The notes beneath the pieces were generated by a model that was not told where the DNA came from, did not search any database, and saw only the letters and a list, made by a program, of their open reading frames with translations. Of a DNA stretch of 30,411 nt, positions 16,092 through 24,377 are shown piece by piece (positions within the stretch are counted from its first letter, which is position 1; each line of letters opens with the position of its first letter). This DNA comes from Gammaproteobacteria bacterium UBA2955 (GTDB lineage: Bacteria > Pseudomonadota > Gammaproteobacteria > Pseudomonadales > Azotimanducaceae). The stretch is from the NCBI GenBank assembly GCA_002348825.1, contig DEBN01000143.1:1-30411 (forward strand), in the 5' to 3' direction. The translations under genes and the position numbers were made by a program.

Positions 16092-17942
16092 TCAATCTTG
16101 CAGTACGACTTCAGGCGCGCGACTCGAAATCGCATGCAGCAACGCGGACTCAAAAGCCTCTACCGATACCGTTACTTGATCTTTGCGCCCATAACGGCGC
16201 AGCGTCACCGTGCCGTCGGCTACCTCACGCTCACCGATGATCAACAGGTTGGGAATTTTTCGCGTCGCGCCTTGGCGTATTTTCTTCGGCAGCGTGTCGT
16301 TCGAAGGCGCAAGTTCGGCGCGCACAAGTTGCTGACGAAGTCGCTCCACGATACTTTGCGCGTATTCATCAAACTGCTCAGAAACGGTCAACAATTGGAC
16401 CTGCAATGGAGCCAGCCAGGTTGGGAAGGCGCCGTTGTAATGCTCAATCAGGAAGGCCACCATGCGTTCATGGGTACTGAAGGGCGCGCGATGGATGCAG
16501 AATGGGGTGTGCTCCTCACCGTCTGAACCTACATATTTTAAATCCATACGACCCGGTACGGCGAAATCCAGTTGCACTGTGGATACCGACTCCTCGCGCC
16601 CGGTAACCGTAGTGAACTGAATATCGATCTTCGGGCCATAGAAAGCCCCTTCACCGATACCCTCTTTGAACTCAATTTCCATCTCATTGAGCACTTCTTC
16701 TAAAACCCGCTCGGACTCGCGCCAGGCGTCGGGGTTATCCACGTATTTTTCTTTACCCTTGGGGTCTTCTGGATCCCACTTCGATAAACGTATGTGGAAC
16801 TTATCCAAACCCAAGATGTCGTAGGCCTGCTGGTACATTTGTAGGATCGCTTTGAACTCACTTTTGATCTGTTCGCGGGTGCAATAGATATGCGCGTCAT
16901 TCATGCACATGCCACGAACTCGCAACAAACCGCTGACAGCGCCGGAATCTTCAAACCGGTAAACCTGGCCGTACTCAGCCAAGCGCAACGGCAAATCGCG
17001 ATAACTGCGGGGCTCGGCAGCGTACACTTTATGATGGTGAGGACAGTTCATGGGACGCAAGCGGTAGGACTCCTTGACCCGTTCGGTACTGCCGTTCTCC
17101 TCGTCATCTGCGGATTCCAGCAATTCCATCGGGGGATACATGTCTTCCGCGTAATAAGGTAGGTGCCCAGTGGTGTGATAGAGCGACTCTTTTGCCAGAT
17201 GTGGCGTCGCCACGCGTTGGTAACCGGCCTTGAACTCCAACTCTTTAGCCAGTCGTTCGAGCTCGTCGCGAATAACTGTGCCATTGGGCAGCCACAGCGG
17301 TAACCCCTTGCCGATATCGTTATCAATGGCATAAATGCCCAACTCTCGACCAAGACGTTTATGATCTCGCGCCTGCGCTTCTTCATAAGCACTGACGTAA
17401 GCGTCCAATTCGTCCTGTTTTTCGAACGCCCAGGCGTATATGCGAGTCATCATCGTATTTTTCGAATCACCGCGCCAATAGGCCCCTGCGACACTTCGTA
17501 ACTTAAAGGCGTCACGGGGAATTTCGCGGGTATTATCGACGTGCGGCCCCTGACACATGTCGAGGAATGGGCCATTGCGGTAAAACGACAACGACGTCAG
17601 GTTATTTTTGGCAATGAGCTCTGCCCCGTACTCCCGTTTATAGGGCTCGCCCATCTCTTCAATCCGTTTAAGCGCCTCTTCCGCTTCTAAGTCTTCGCGA
17701 TAAAACTTTTGACCCTGCTTACAAATCTTTTTCATACGCCGCGTGATCTCGGGAAAATCATCGCTTGTTATCGGGGACGACAGCACAAAGTCGTAGTAAA
17801 AACCGTCACGTATGGGCGGTCCGAAGCCAAGCGTGCTGCCAGGCCGTATTTCCAAAACCGCTTGTGCCAGCACGTGCGCTAGGCTGTGCCGAATTTTATA
17901 TAGCTCGTCGAATTCAGTTTCTTCACCACTATGTTCGAATTT
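16092..17942 (-). CDS. thrS: Threonyl-tRNA synthetase lacking TGS domain
   Basis: This class II ThrRS charges tRNA-Thr. The editing domain has HSLAH and CQGPHV (the H-x3-H and C-x3-H pair). The catalytic core has the zinc ligands Cys in RPMNCPHHH, His in NDAHIYC and His in CIHRAP, motif 2 GLLRVRG, and motif 3 THERM. A C-terminal anticodon-binding domain follows. The usual N-terminal TGS domain of about 60 residues is absent, giving 616 residues. I chose TTG 17942 with AGGGA upstream because a good promoter (18047-18020) overlaps any earlier start. An in-frame start at 18047 would add 35 low-complexity residues. No infC, rpmI or rplT follows, unlike most gammaproteobacterial thrS loci. Confidence 0.95.
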   Translation of the reverse strand, partial: KFEHSGEETEFDELYKIRHSLAHVLAQAVLEIRPGSTLGFGPPIRDGFYYDFVLSSPITSDDFPEITRRMKKICKQGQKFYREDLEAEEALKRIEEMGEPYKREYGAELIAKNNLTSLSFYRNGPFLDMCQGPHVDNTREIPRDAFKLRSVAGAYWRGDSKNTMMTRIYAWAFEKQDELDAYVSAYEEAQARDHKRLGRELGIYAIDNDIGKGLPLWLPNGTVIRDELERLAKELEFKAGYQRVATPHLAKESLYHTTGHLPYYAEDMYPPMELLESADDEENGSTERVKESYRLRPMNCPHHHKVYAAEPRSYRDLPLRLAEYGQVYRFEDSGAVSGLLRVRGMCMNDAHIYCTREQIKSEFKAILQMYQQAYDILGLDKFHIRLSKWDPEDPKGKEKYVDNPDAWRESERVLEEVLNEMEIEFKEGIGEGAFYGPKIDIQFTTVTGREESVSTVQLDFAVPGRMDLKYVGSDGEEHTPFCIHRAPFSTHERMVAFLIEHYNGAFPTWLAPLQVQLLTVSEQFDEYAQSIVERLRQQLVRAELAPSNDTLPKKIRQGATRKIPNLLIIGEREVADGTVTLRRYGRKDQVTVSVEAFESALLHAISSRAPEVVLQD

Positions 17943-18019
17943 CAATACTACGTTCCCTAATTTTGCCCGCGGCCCATCTAACGAGTTTCCAATCGCGGAA
18001 CCCCGCCTCAAGGCGCAAC

Positions 18020-18047
18020 ATGATAGAGGTGGTCGAATTGAAAGCAA
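18020..18047 (-). promoter_or_regulatory. Candidate promoter of thrS
   Basis: On the minus strand TTGCTT (18047-18042), a 16-bp spacer and TATCAT (18025-18020) make a good sigma70 promoter. Transcription would start near 18012, some 70 nt before the TTG start. This placement argues against translation beginning at 18047. A tight CGCC-TCAA-GGCG palindrome lies just downstream. Confidence 0.55.
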
Positions 18048-18089
18048 AGCAGGGATAGGTCATGGTTGAGCGTAGATTAGAGGATCGCG

Positions 18090-19922
18090 ATGTCAGTATT
18101 ACCGTCACTGCCGGACCCACATGCCTTAACAATGCTCGCGCTGACCGCCGTTGCGCTGATTTTATTCAGCATCGAACGCCTGCAACTTGCCGTCACGTCT
18201 CTCGGTCTTCTGACCGTCATCACGCTTACCTTTGCACTATTTCCTTATCCAAACGTCGATCCGATGATGTTTTTTCGTGGCTTCGCCCATGAAGCGCTGA
18301 TCGCCGTTTGCGCGCTTATGACCCTTGGCCAGGGGCTGGTAAAAACAGGCGCGCTGGAACCTGTTGGTCGCTTTTTAGGGCAGTTGTGGGGCCGCCTACC
18401 ATCGCTGTCGCTGCTGCTCACTCTGGTTGTCGGCGCGCTGTTATCAGCCTTTGTTAATAACACACCCATCGTCGTACTGTTGCTGCCGATACTTATTTCG
18501 GTGTGTCTACGCACTAATAAATCACCGAGTAAAATTCTAATACCCATGGGTTTTGCCACGCTTGTTGGCGGGATGGCTACAACCATTGGGACCTCAACGA
18601 ACCTGCTGGTGGTAGGTATCGCTAAAGATCTTGGCATCGCAGAGTTTGATATGTTTTCGTTCGCGCTACCCGCGGCGATCGCCGGCACCATTGCCGTGAT
18701 TTATCTGTGGCTGGTGGCGCCGTTATTGCTGGTAGACCGAGAGACGGCACTCGATACCGACAGTCCGCGATTGTTTGCAGCGCGCTTACTGCTCGGGGAA
18801 TCGAGCGCTGCTAATGGAGTCACGGTGGCCGAGGCGCGTGGGCTTGCAGATTCCGATGTGCGCATTAGAGGTATCCTACGTGACGACACGGTGCTGATGC
18901 CGCTGCCCGATGTGGTGCTGCGCCAGGGTGACCGGCTTCGACTGCTCGATACGCCAGCAAATCTTCATGCTGCGGCCACAGCTATGGGCGGCGAGCTTTA
19001 CGCAGGCAACACACAGGAGGACGAGCAACCTGTTACGGCGGAGAATCCACTCAGTCCCGGAGAGCAAAGGCTCGGAGAACTAGCGGTTGTGCAAGGATCG
19101 AGTCTCGACGGCTCCAGTCTGGCAGATAACCAATTCATTCAACGACATCAGCTGGTGGCACTAGCCTTGCACCGCAAAGGCCAAAACCTATGGCGCGCCA
19201 ACGAACGCTTAAAGGACCTAACATTGCAAACGGGCGACGTTTTACTGGTACAGGGCCATAACGATGCGCTGCGGGCTGTGAAACAATCCACCGAACTGCT
19301 GTTACTCGATCACAGCATCGCACTGCCGCGCACCGATAAAGCGGTGCCCGCTCTGATTATCACGAGCGCCGCTATTCTCCTCGCAGCCAGTGGAATTTTG
19401 CCCATCGCGATCGCTGCAGTTGCCGGCACCGGACTGATGTTGCTCACCCAATGCCTGACCTTAGGAGCCGCTGTGCGCGCCATAAGTCCGGCGATTTATT
19501 TCGTTGTCGCCGCCAGCCTGGCACTGGGTATGGCCCTACAAGCAACCGGTGCTACCGCGTACTTAACCGATCTATTTTTATACGCGACCGACGGTGCCAG
19601 TGCCGCTGTGATTTTGTCGGCGTTGATGCTGCTACTGGCGGTGCTGACCAATGTTGTATCGAATAACGCCGCGGCGGTAATCGGCACCCCGATCGCCGTC
19701 GGTATTGCACAGCAACTGCAATTGCCGGCAGAAGCATTTATCCTCGCCGTACTGTTTGGCGCCAATATGAGTTTTGCAACACCTATGGCCTACAAGACTA
19801 ATTTGCTGGTGATGAATGCAGGCAACTACAGTTTTATTGATTTCGTTAAAGTGGGCGTGCCGCTTACGCTGTTGATGTGGGGCGTATTAAGTTGGCTTTT
19901 GGCGGTACTGTATGTGTGGTGA
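18090..19922 (+). CDS. SLC13/DASS-type permease with two TrkA-C domains
   Basis: This 610-residue transporter has about eleven membrane segments in two halves (1-220 and 410-610). The conserved loops are FVNNTPIVVLLLP at about residue 120, GTSTNLLVVG near 168, and VSNNAAAVIGTP near 523. Between the halves lie two TrkA-C/RCK-C domains (about 234-290 and 325-400), which often bind small ligands. This architecture is shared with SLC13-type sulfate transporters and the algal SAC1/SLT proteins. The next gene is a sulfatase that overlaps it by 11 bp, so sulfate or an anionic product is a plausible cargo. An AGAGGAT ribosome site precedes ATG 18090. Confidence 0.88.
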   Translation: MSVLPSLPDPHALTMLALTAVALILFSIERLQLAVTSLGLLTVITLTFALFPYPNVDPMMFFRGFAHEALIAVCALMTLGQGLVKTGALEPVGRFLGQLWGRLPSLSLLLTLVVGALLSAFVNNTPIVVLLLPILISVCLRTNKSPSKILIPMGFATLVGGMATTIGTSTNLLVVGIAKDLGIAEFDMFSFALPAAIAGTIAVIYLWLVAPLLLVDRETALDTDSPRLFAARLLLGESSAANGVTVAEARGLADSDVRIRGILRDDTVLMPLPDVVLRQGDRLRLLDTPANLHAAATAMGGELYAGNTQEDEQPVTAENPLSPGEQRLGELAVVQGSSLDGSSLADNQFIQRHQLVALALHRKGQNLWRANERLKDLTLQTGDVLLVQGHNDALRAVKQSTELLLLDHSIALPRTDKAVPALIITSAAILLAASGILPIAIAAVAGTGLMLLTQCLTLGAAVRAISPAIYFVVAASLALGMALQATGATAYLTDLFLYATDGASAAVILSALMLLLAVLTNVVSNNAAAVIGTPIAVGIAQQLQLPAEAFILAVLFGANMSFATPMAYKTNLLVMNAGNYSFIDFVKVGVPLTLLMWGVLSWLLAVLYVW

Positions 19923-21594
19923 GGCAGTCCGCGCCAAACGCTGCCTATGCATGATCGGCAGCGCCGGCCTCTGCACCTTGCTGATGTTGCTGGGTTCACT
20001 CGCCTACGCCGCAGAGCAAAATCGACCTAACATCCTGTTGCTGATTGCCGAAGATCTGGGACCCCGTATCGGCAGCTACGGGGATCCGCACGCGGTAACA
20101 CCAAATCTGGACAAATTGGCACAGCACAGCACTCGTTTCACCCATGTTTACACCACGGCAGGTGTTTGCGCGCCCAGCCGCGCTGCGCTTATTACCGGTC
20201 AGCATCAAATCAGCTTTGGCGCCCAACACATGCGCACCTCTACCGCCCCGCTCGGCAGCTATCTCGCACAACCGCCGGCACAACTCCGGGCGTTGCCAGA
20301 ATTGCTGCGGCAACTGGGCTATTACACCTACACCGATCGTAAGTTGGACTACCAGTTCAGCGGTATCCGTGCTGGCAGCGGACCATTTACCCTGTGGGAC
20401 CAAGATGGCCAACGCGCTGAAGACTGGCGGAAACGCCCGCAGGGCCAACCATTTTTTGCGCTTATTAATCTCATGCACACCCATGAAAGTGGTGTCATGC
20501 GTGCCGACGGTGCAAGCTACGGCCCGAGCCACAGCGCAACTCAACGCATGCGCAAAGATCGAGGTTTGGTGGCTAAACCCATTACCGATCCCGCTGCCTT
20601 GTCTTTGCCACCCTACTATCCCGACCTATTGCCGGTGCGCGCAGACCTTGCGCGTCACTACGACAACATTCATGCGATGGATCAACGCGTCGGAGAAATT
20701 TTGCAGGCTCTGCAGCAGGATGGCCTCGCCGATTCGACGGTCGTAATCTGGACCAGTGATCATGGCGATGGCCTGCCGCGGGCTAAGCGCGAGTTGTACG
20801 ACTCAGGAATTAACGTTCCTTTGCTGCTGCATGAACCCGGTCAACTGACCGCTGCCACAGAGCACCGGCTCGTAAGCTTTGTCGATCTGGCGCCCACTCT
20901 GTACGCAATCGCCGGCGGCGACACCCCGCCGGACTATTGGCACGGCCGGGATTTCCTGCGCCAGCAAGCCAGCGAGCGCGAATACGTCTACGCGAGTCGC
21001 GATCGCATTGATGAGGTGGCGGACCGTCAGCGAGCGGTGCGCGACAAACGCTTTAAATACATTCGCAGCTACCACCCAGAGGTACCCGGCGGCCATCCCT
21101 TAAACTACCGCGACAATCTGGATATGGTGCGCGCATGGCGCAGCGCCTATGACTCGGGGACTCTTAACGCCATACAAGCACGTTGGTTTCAACCGGCAGG
21201 CAGCGAGCAACTATTCGATCTGCACGAAGACCCCTACGAGGTCACTGACCTGGCTGGCGATCCTGCCCACGCGGCCACACTGTCGCGGCTGCGTCAGCAA
21301 CTCGATGAGTTTTTACAACGGGTTGGCGACACCAGTGACGACACGGAAATGGCATTACGGGCAAGATTTCGTCCCCATGGCAAACAACCCACAACACCCG
21401 CCCCTACAGCTCGATGGCAAGACAATCGCTTGCACCTCAATAGCCCTATCGGGGCCAGTGTAGGGTATAGGCTTGGCGCCGATCAGCGATGGCTACTGTA
21501 TACAGAACCCCTCGTGCATAAGACTGTAGAGGTCAAATCTATTCGCTATGGCTGGCACGAAAGTCCAACAGTCCAGCTGAGCAAAAAAAACTAA
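19912..21594 (+). CDS. Exported sulfatase, SGSH-like subgroup
   Basis: This 560-residue type I sulfatase has a signal peptide ending LAYA before AEQNRPNILLL. Metal ligands appear in LLIAEDLG and WTSDHGDG. The formylglycine motif CAPSR at residues 86-90 has Cys86, to be converted by a maturase not encoded here. The ED pair in place of the common DD and the overall order resemble heparan N-sulfatase-like enzymes, but the substrate cannot be assigned. The last 50 residues (GASVGYRLGADQRWLLYTEP) look like the chitobiase-like C-terminal domain of some sulfatases. The start is ATG 19912, overlapping the permease gene by 11 bp; ATG 19951 is an alternative. Coupled translation with the permease is likely. 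Confidence 0.92.
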   Translation: MCGEAVRAKRCLCMIGSAGLCTLLMLLGSLAYAAEQNRPNILLLIAEDLGPRIGSYGDPHAVTPNLDKLAQHSTRFTHVYTTAGVCAPSRAALITGQHQISFGAQHMRTSTAPLGSYLAQPPAQLRALPELLRQLGYYTYTDRKLDYQFSGIRAGSGPFTLWDQDGQRAEDWRKRPQGQPFFALINLMHTHESGVMRADGASYGPSHSATQRMRKDRGLVAKPITDPAALSLPPYYPDLLPVRADLARHYDNIHAMDQRVGEILQALQQDGLADSTVVIWTSDHGDGLPRAKRELYDSGINVPLLLHEPGQLTAATEHRLVSFVDLAPTLYAIAGGDTPPDYWHGRDFLRQQASEREYVYASRDRIDEVADRQRAVRDKRFKYIRSYHPEVPGGHPLNYRDNLDMVRAWRSAYDSGTLNAIQARWFQPAGSEQLFDLHEDPYEVTDLAGDPAHAATLSRLRQQLDEFLQRVGDTSDDTEMALRARFRPHGKQPTTPAPTARWQDNRLHLNSPIGASVGYRLGADQRWLLYTEPLVHKTVEVKSIRYGWHESPTVQLSKKN

Positions 21595-21609
21595 CACTAA
21601 AGAAAAGGC

Positions 21610-21637
21610 TTGAGCGCTTAGCTAACCCGATTACACT
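21610..21637 (+). promoter_or_regulatory. Candidate promoter for the HPD protein, possibly leaderless
   Basis: TTGAGC (21610-21615), a 16-bp spacer and TACACT (21632-21637) would start transcription at or beside ATG 21644. No Shine-Dalgarno sequence precedes that ATG, so the message could be leaderless. The element is moderate in quality. Confidence 0.35.
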
Positions 21638-21643
21638 GGTGAC

Positions 21644-21946
21644 ATGAAAAAACCGGCGAAAAATCATCCATGGAAACTGGGCTTGTCCGGGCCTGTGTCC
21701 TACGCCAGTCGCAACTCCAGCAACTGGCGCGGCTTTTATCGGCAGCCAGAAGAGTCTAGCCCGGTAAAAACGCTCAGCGCATCTGAAATTGAAGAACTGG
21801 GTTTGGAGTTGGTCATTCCGGTCGCAGAGATTCTTGAAGCACGGCGTATGTGTCAGCAACTGCACCCGGACCGCGGGGGCGATCCCGAAGAATTCCAATA
21901 TTGGAAGGAGAAACTCGACCGGCTGAAGCGCAAAGTTCGACGCTAA
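21644..21946 (+). CDS. Small protein with degenerate J-domain (HPD motif)
   Basis: This 100-residue basic protein has a helix at about 58-72 ([13 protein letters not shown]), the HPD motif at 74-76 within [11 protein letters not shown], and a Lys/Arg-rich helix at 84-100. These correspond to helices II and III of a J-domain, the part that contacts Hsp70 (DnaK). A normal helix I is not evident. Residues 1-45 are a polar extension rich in Ser, Trp and Tyr. It could be a minimal J-protein cochaperone for some client. No membrane segment or signal is seen. It lies between the sulfatase (49 bp upstream) and the exported hydrolase, but shares no obvious function with them. Confidence 0.75.
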   Translation: MKKPAKNHPWKLGLSGPVSYASRNSSNWRGFYRQPEESSPVKTLSASEIEELGLELVIPVAEILEARRMCQQLHPDRGGDPEEFQYWKEKLDRLKRKVRR

Positions 21947-22002
21947 GATCTACCCTCGGACTAATCGGGGTGATACGGTCTGGTTTTTTGGGGAGACTAA
22001 TC

Positions 22003-22953
22003 ATGACCAATCGGTTATTGCTTGCGTTCAGGGTACTGTTTTTCGCCTGCACAGCGCTGATCGCTCTAAACGGTCACTCGGCTGGTCTCACCGACGAGGT
22101 TAGTCACCACTACGCAGACAATGACGGCGTAAAAATTCACTATGTAAAAGCCGGCAACGGACCGCTGGTGGTGATGATTCATGGTTTTCCTGACTATTGG
22201 TACAGCTGGCGCGAGCAAATGAACGGGTTGAAAAACCACTTCACCGTAGTCGCCATCGATCAACGGGGATATAACCGCAGCGACCAACCCGACGGCGTCG
22301 ACGCCTACGCCATGCACCACCTAGTAGGCGACGTGCTAGCAGTGATCCGAGACACAGGATTCGCTCGGGCGACAGTGGTAGGCCACGACTGGGGCGGCGC
22401 GGTTGCATGGCAGGTGGCCTTCAACGCCCCGGACGCTGTAACGAACCTCGTCATCCTGAACCTTCCGCACCCAAACGGCATGGCGCGCGAGTTGGCCAAT
22501 AATCCAGAACAACAACGCAATAGCGGCTATGCTCGTAAGTTCATCGCTGGCTCGGCATCCGATCCGGACATTATGTTCGGCGGCCCAATGACACCCAGTA
22601 CCCTTGCGAGCTGGGTCACAGACCCCGCAGCAAAACCCCTTTATGAGGCCGCGTTTGCGCGCTCGAGTTTCGCCGGCATGCTCAACTTCTACAAGGCCAA
22701 CTACCCTACACCCGATCAACCCAGCCCTGTTGCGAGCAGCAGCCCGATGCCAAAACTACCGATGCCACTACTGATCTTTCATGGCTTGCAAGATACCGCT
22801 TTGCACTCGGATGGGTTAAATAATACGTGGGATTGGGTAGATAATGACATGACTTTGGTTACAACACCCAAGGCGAACCATTTTGTGCAGCAGGATGCCG
22901 CCGATTTAGTGACGCGAACTATGCGGTGGTGGTTGTTAGATAGACGCGACTAA
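22003..22953 (+). CDS. Exported alpha/beta hydrolase (epoxide hydrolase-like)
   Basis: This 316-residue protein has a signal peptide ([20 protein letters not shown], then ALNGHSA) and an alpha/beta hydrolase fold. HGFP at residues 60-63 forms the oxyanion region. The nucleophile elbow is GHDWGG with Asp129, as in epoxide hydrolases and haloalkane or fluoroacetate dehalogenases. His293 in ANHFVQQ completes the charge relay. A cap region lies between. An Asp nucleophile indicates cleavage of a C-O epoxide or C-halogen bond rather than ester hydrolysis. ATG 22003 is chosen because GGGGAG precedes it. The next MFS gene follows by 13 bp, so the two are probably cotranscribed. Confidence 0.9.
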   Translation: MTNRLLLAFRVLFFACTALIALNGHSAGLTDEVSHHYADNDGVKIHYVKAGNGPLVVMIHGFPDYWYSWREQMNGLKNHFTVVAIDQRGYNRSDQPDGVDAYAMHHLVGDVLAVIRDTGFARATVVGHDWGGAVAWQVAFNAPDAVTNLVILNLPHPNGMARELANNPEQQRNSGYARKFIAGSASDPDIMFGGPMTPSTLASWVTDPAAKPLYEAAFARSSFAGMLNFYKANYPTPDQPSPVASSSPMPKLPMPLLIFHGLQDTALHSDGLNNTWDWVDNDMTLVTTPKANHFVQQDAADLVTRTMRWWLLDRRD

Positions 22954-22966
22954 AAAGAGAAGAACA

Positions 22967-24355
22967 TTGAACGACAAAACAAGCTTCAGTCCAGCATATC
23001 GCTATTACGCCCTGGCGGTGTTAGTAATCGGTTACGTAGTGAATTTCGTTGACCGCCAGATTTTGGCGGTGCTTCTAGAGCCCATCCGAAAAGATCTGCT
23101 GTTCAACGATTTTCAGCTGGGTTTGCTGGGTGGTCTCGCATTCGCTGTCTTTTATGCAACGCTCGGCATTCCCATCGCGATGCTTGCGGACCGCAAAAGT
23201 CGGGTAAAAATACTGGCTGCCGCAATGGCCATATGGAGCATCATGACTGCTCTGTGTGGTTTAGCGACGAACTTTTTCTGGCTGCTCCTCGCGCGCATCG
23301 GCGTGGGTGTGGGGGAGGCAGGTGCGAGTCCACCTAGCCATTCCTTAATCTCGGATTACTTTCCCGTTTCTACCCGAGCAACAGCGCTGTCGATCTATGC
23401 CCTGGGTATACCCATCGGCTCTTGGATCGGCACCACGGTGGGCGGTTGGGGTGCCGATAATCTGGGTTGGAGAACGACTTTTTTTCTTGTTGGCCTGCCG
23501 GGCTTGCTCGTCGCCGCGCTGGTCGTACTTACGCTGAGAGAGCCGCCCCGCGGGATGTCCGATTTAGCGCCGAATCCAGAGCCAGAGTCGGATAACCCAC
23601 CGCAGTCCGACGCCGCTGAAACTGCAGACGTCACGGCAGCAAACAACGCCGCGAGCGATGCGCCGCGCTGGCAGGAGGTGTTTGCCTATTTGTGGGGCAA
23701 GCGCTCGTTCCGACACCTCTCCATCGCCGCAGGCCTACACGCTTTTGTGAGCTACGGCGCAACGAACTGGAATCCATCATTCCTAAACCGAATCCACGAT
23801 CTCTCGTACACTGAAACCGGCTACTGGTTGGGCTTGGTTTATTTCATCGGCGCGATAGGAACATTTCTGGGCGGTTTTTTAGGCGATCAGATCTCTGACA
23901 AAACCGGCGAAAAGCGTTGGTACTTTTGGATACCCGCCGCTTCACTGATAGCTATGGTGCCCTTGCAATTATGGGCCTATCTGGACAGCGACGCGATGAC
24001 CGCGATCGCAATTTTGTTTCCCATATCAATATTGTCGGGGATGTATCTGGGGCCATCTTTTGCAATGACCCAGGGGCTCGTGACGCTGCGGATGCGAGCG
24101 GTTGCCGCCGCAATATTACTTTTCGTGTTGAACCTTATTGGCATGGGGCTCGGGCCTACCCTAGTTGGCGTACTAAGCGACGTGCTCATGCCAGCAACTG
24201 GCGAGAATTCTATTCGCTATGCGCTGTGCGTATCTGTGGTCTTGAATGCATGGTCTGCAGTGCACTTTCTCATTGGCGCGCGAACGCTGAAACAAGATTT
24301 GGCAGACTCCGAGGAGTTGAACAAGAAACTTTCTATCGCGGGTGGCGCTGCGTAA
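22967..24355 (+). CDS. MFS transporter, spinster-like family
   Basis: This 462-residue twelve-TM permease has the TM1 signature NFVDRQILAVLLEPIRKDL, the MFS motif between TM2 and TM3 (MLADRKSRVKI), and ARIGVGVGEAGASPPSHSLI in TM4. These place it among bacterial spinster-type transporters, often found next to hydrophobic or aromatic substrate catabolism genes. The cytoplasmic loop between the halves (about residues 197-235) is long and acidic with many Asn, Pro and Ala. The start is TTG 22967 with AGAGAAG upstream. It lies 13 bp after the hydrolase gene and 22 bp before the LLM gene, so uptake of the pathway substrate is the likely role. Confidence 0.9.
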   Translation: MNDKTSFSPAYRYYALAVLVIGYVVNFVDRQILAVLLEPIRKDLLFNDFQLGLLGGLAFAVFYATLGIPIAMLADRKSRVKILAAAMAIWSIMTALCGLATNFFWLLLARIGVGVGEAGASPPSHSLISDYFPVSTRATALSIYALGIPIGSWIGTTVGGWGADNLGWRTTFFLVGLPGLLVAALVVLTLREPPRGMSDLAPNPEPESDNPPQSDAAETADVTAANNAASDAPRWQEVFAYLWGKRSFRHLSIAAGLHAFVSYGATNWNPSFLNRIHDLSYTETGYWLGLVYFIGAIGTFLGGFLGDQISDKTGEKRWYFWIPAASLIAMVPLQLWAYLDSDAMTAIAILFPISILSGMYLGPSFAMTQGLVTLRMRAVAAAILLFVLNLIGMGLGPTLVGVLSDVLMPATGENSIRYALCVSVVLNAWSAVHFLIGARTLKQDLADSEELNKKLSIAGGAA

Positions 24356-24377
24356 TTCTCAGAGGGGGAGATAAATC

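Noticed and set aside
17943..18047. N-terminal extension of ThrRS by 35 residues
   Set aside because: The candidate thrS promoter overlaps this stretch and the extra residues resemble neither a TGS domain nor any known leader.
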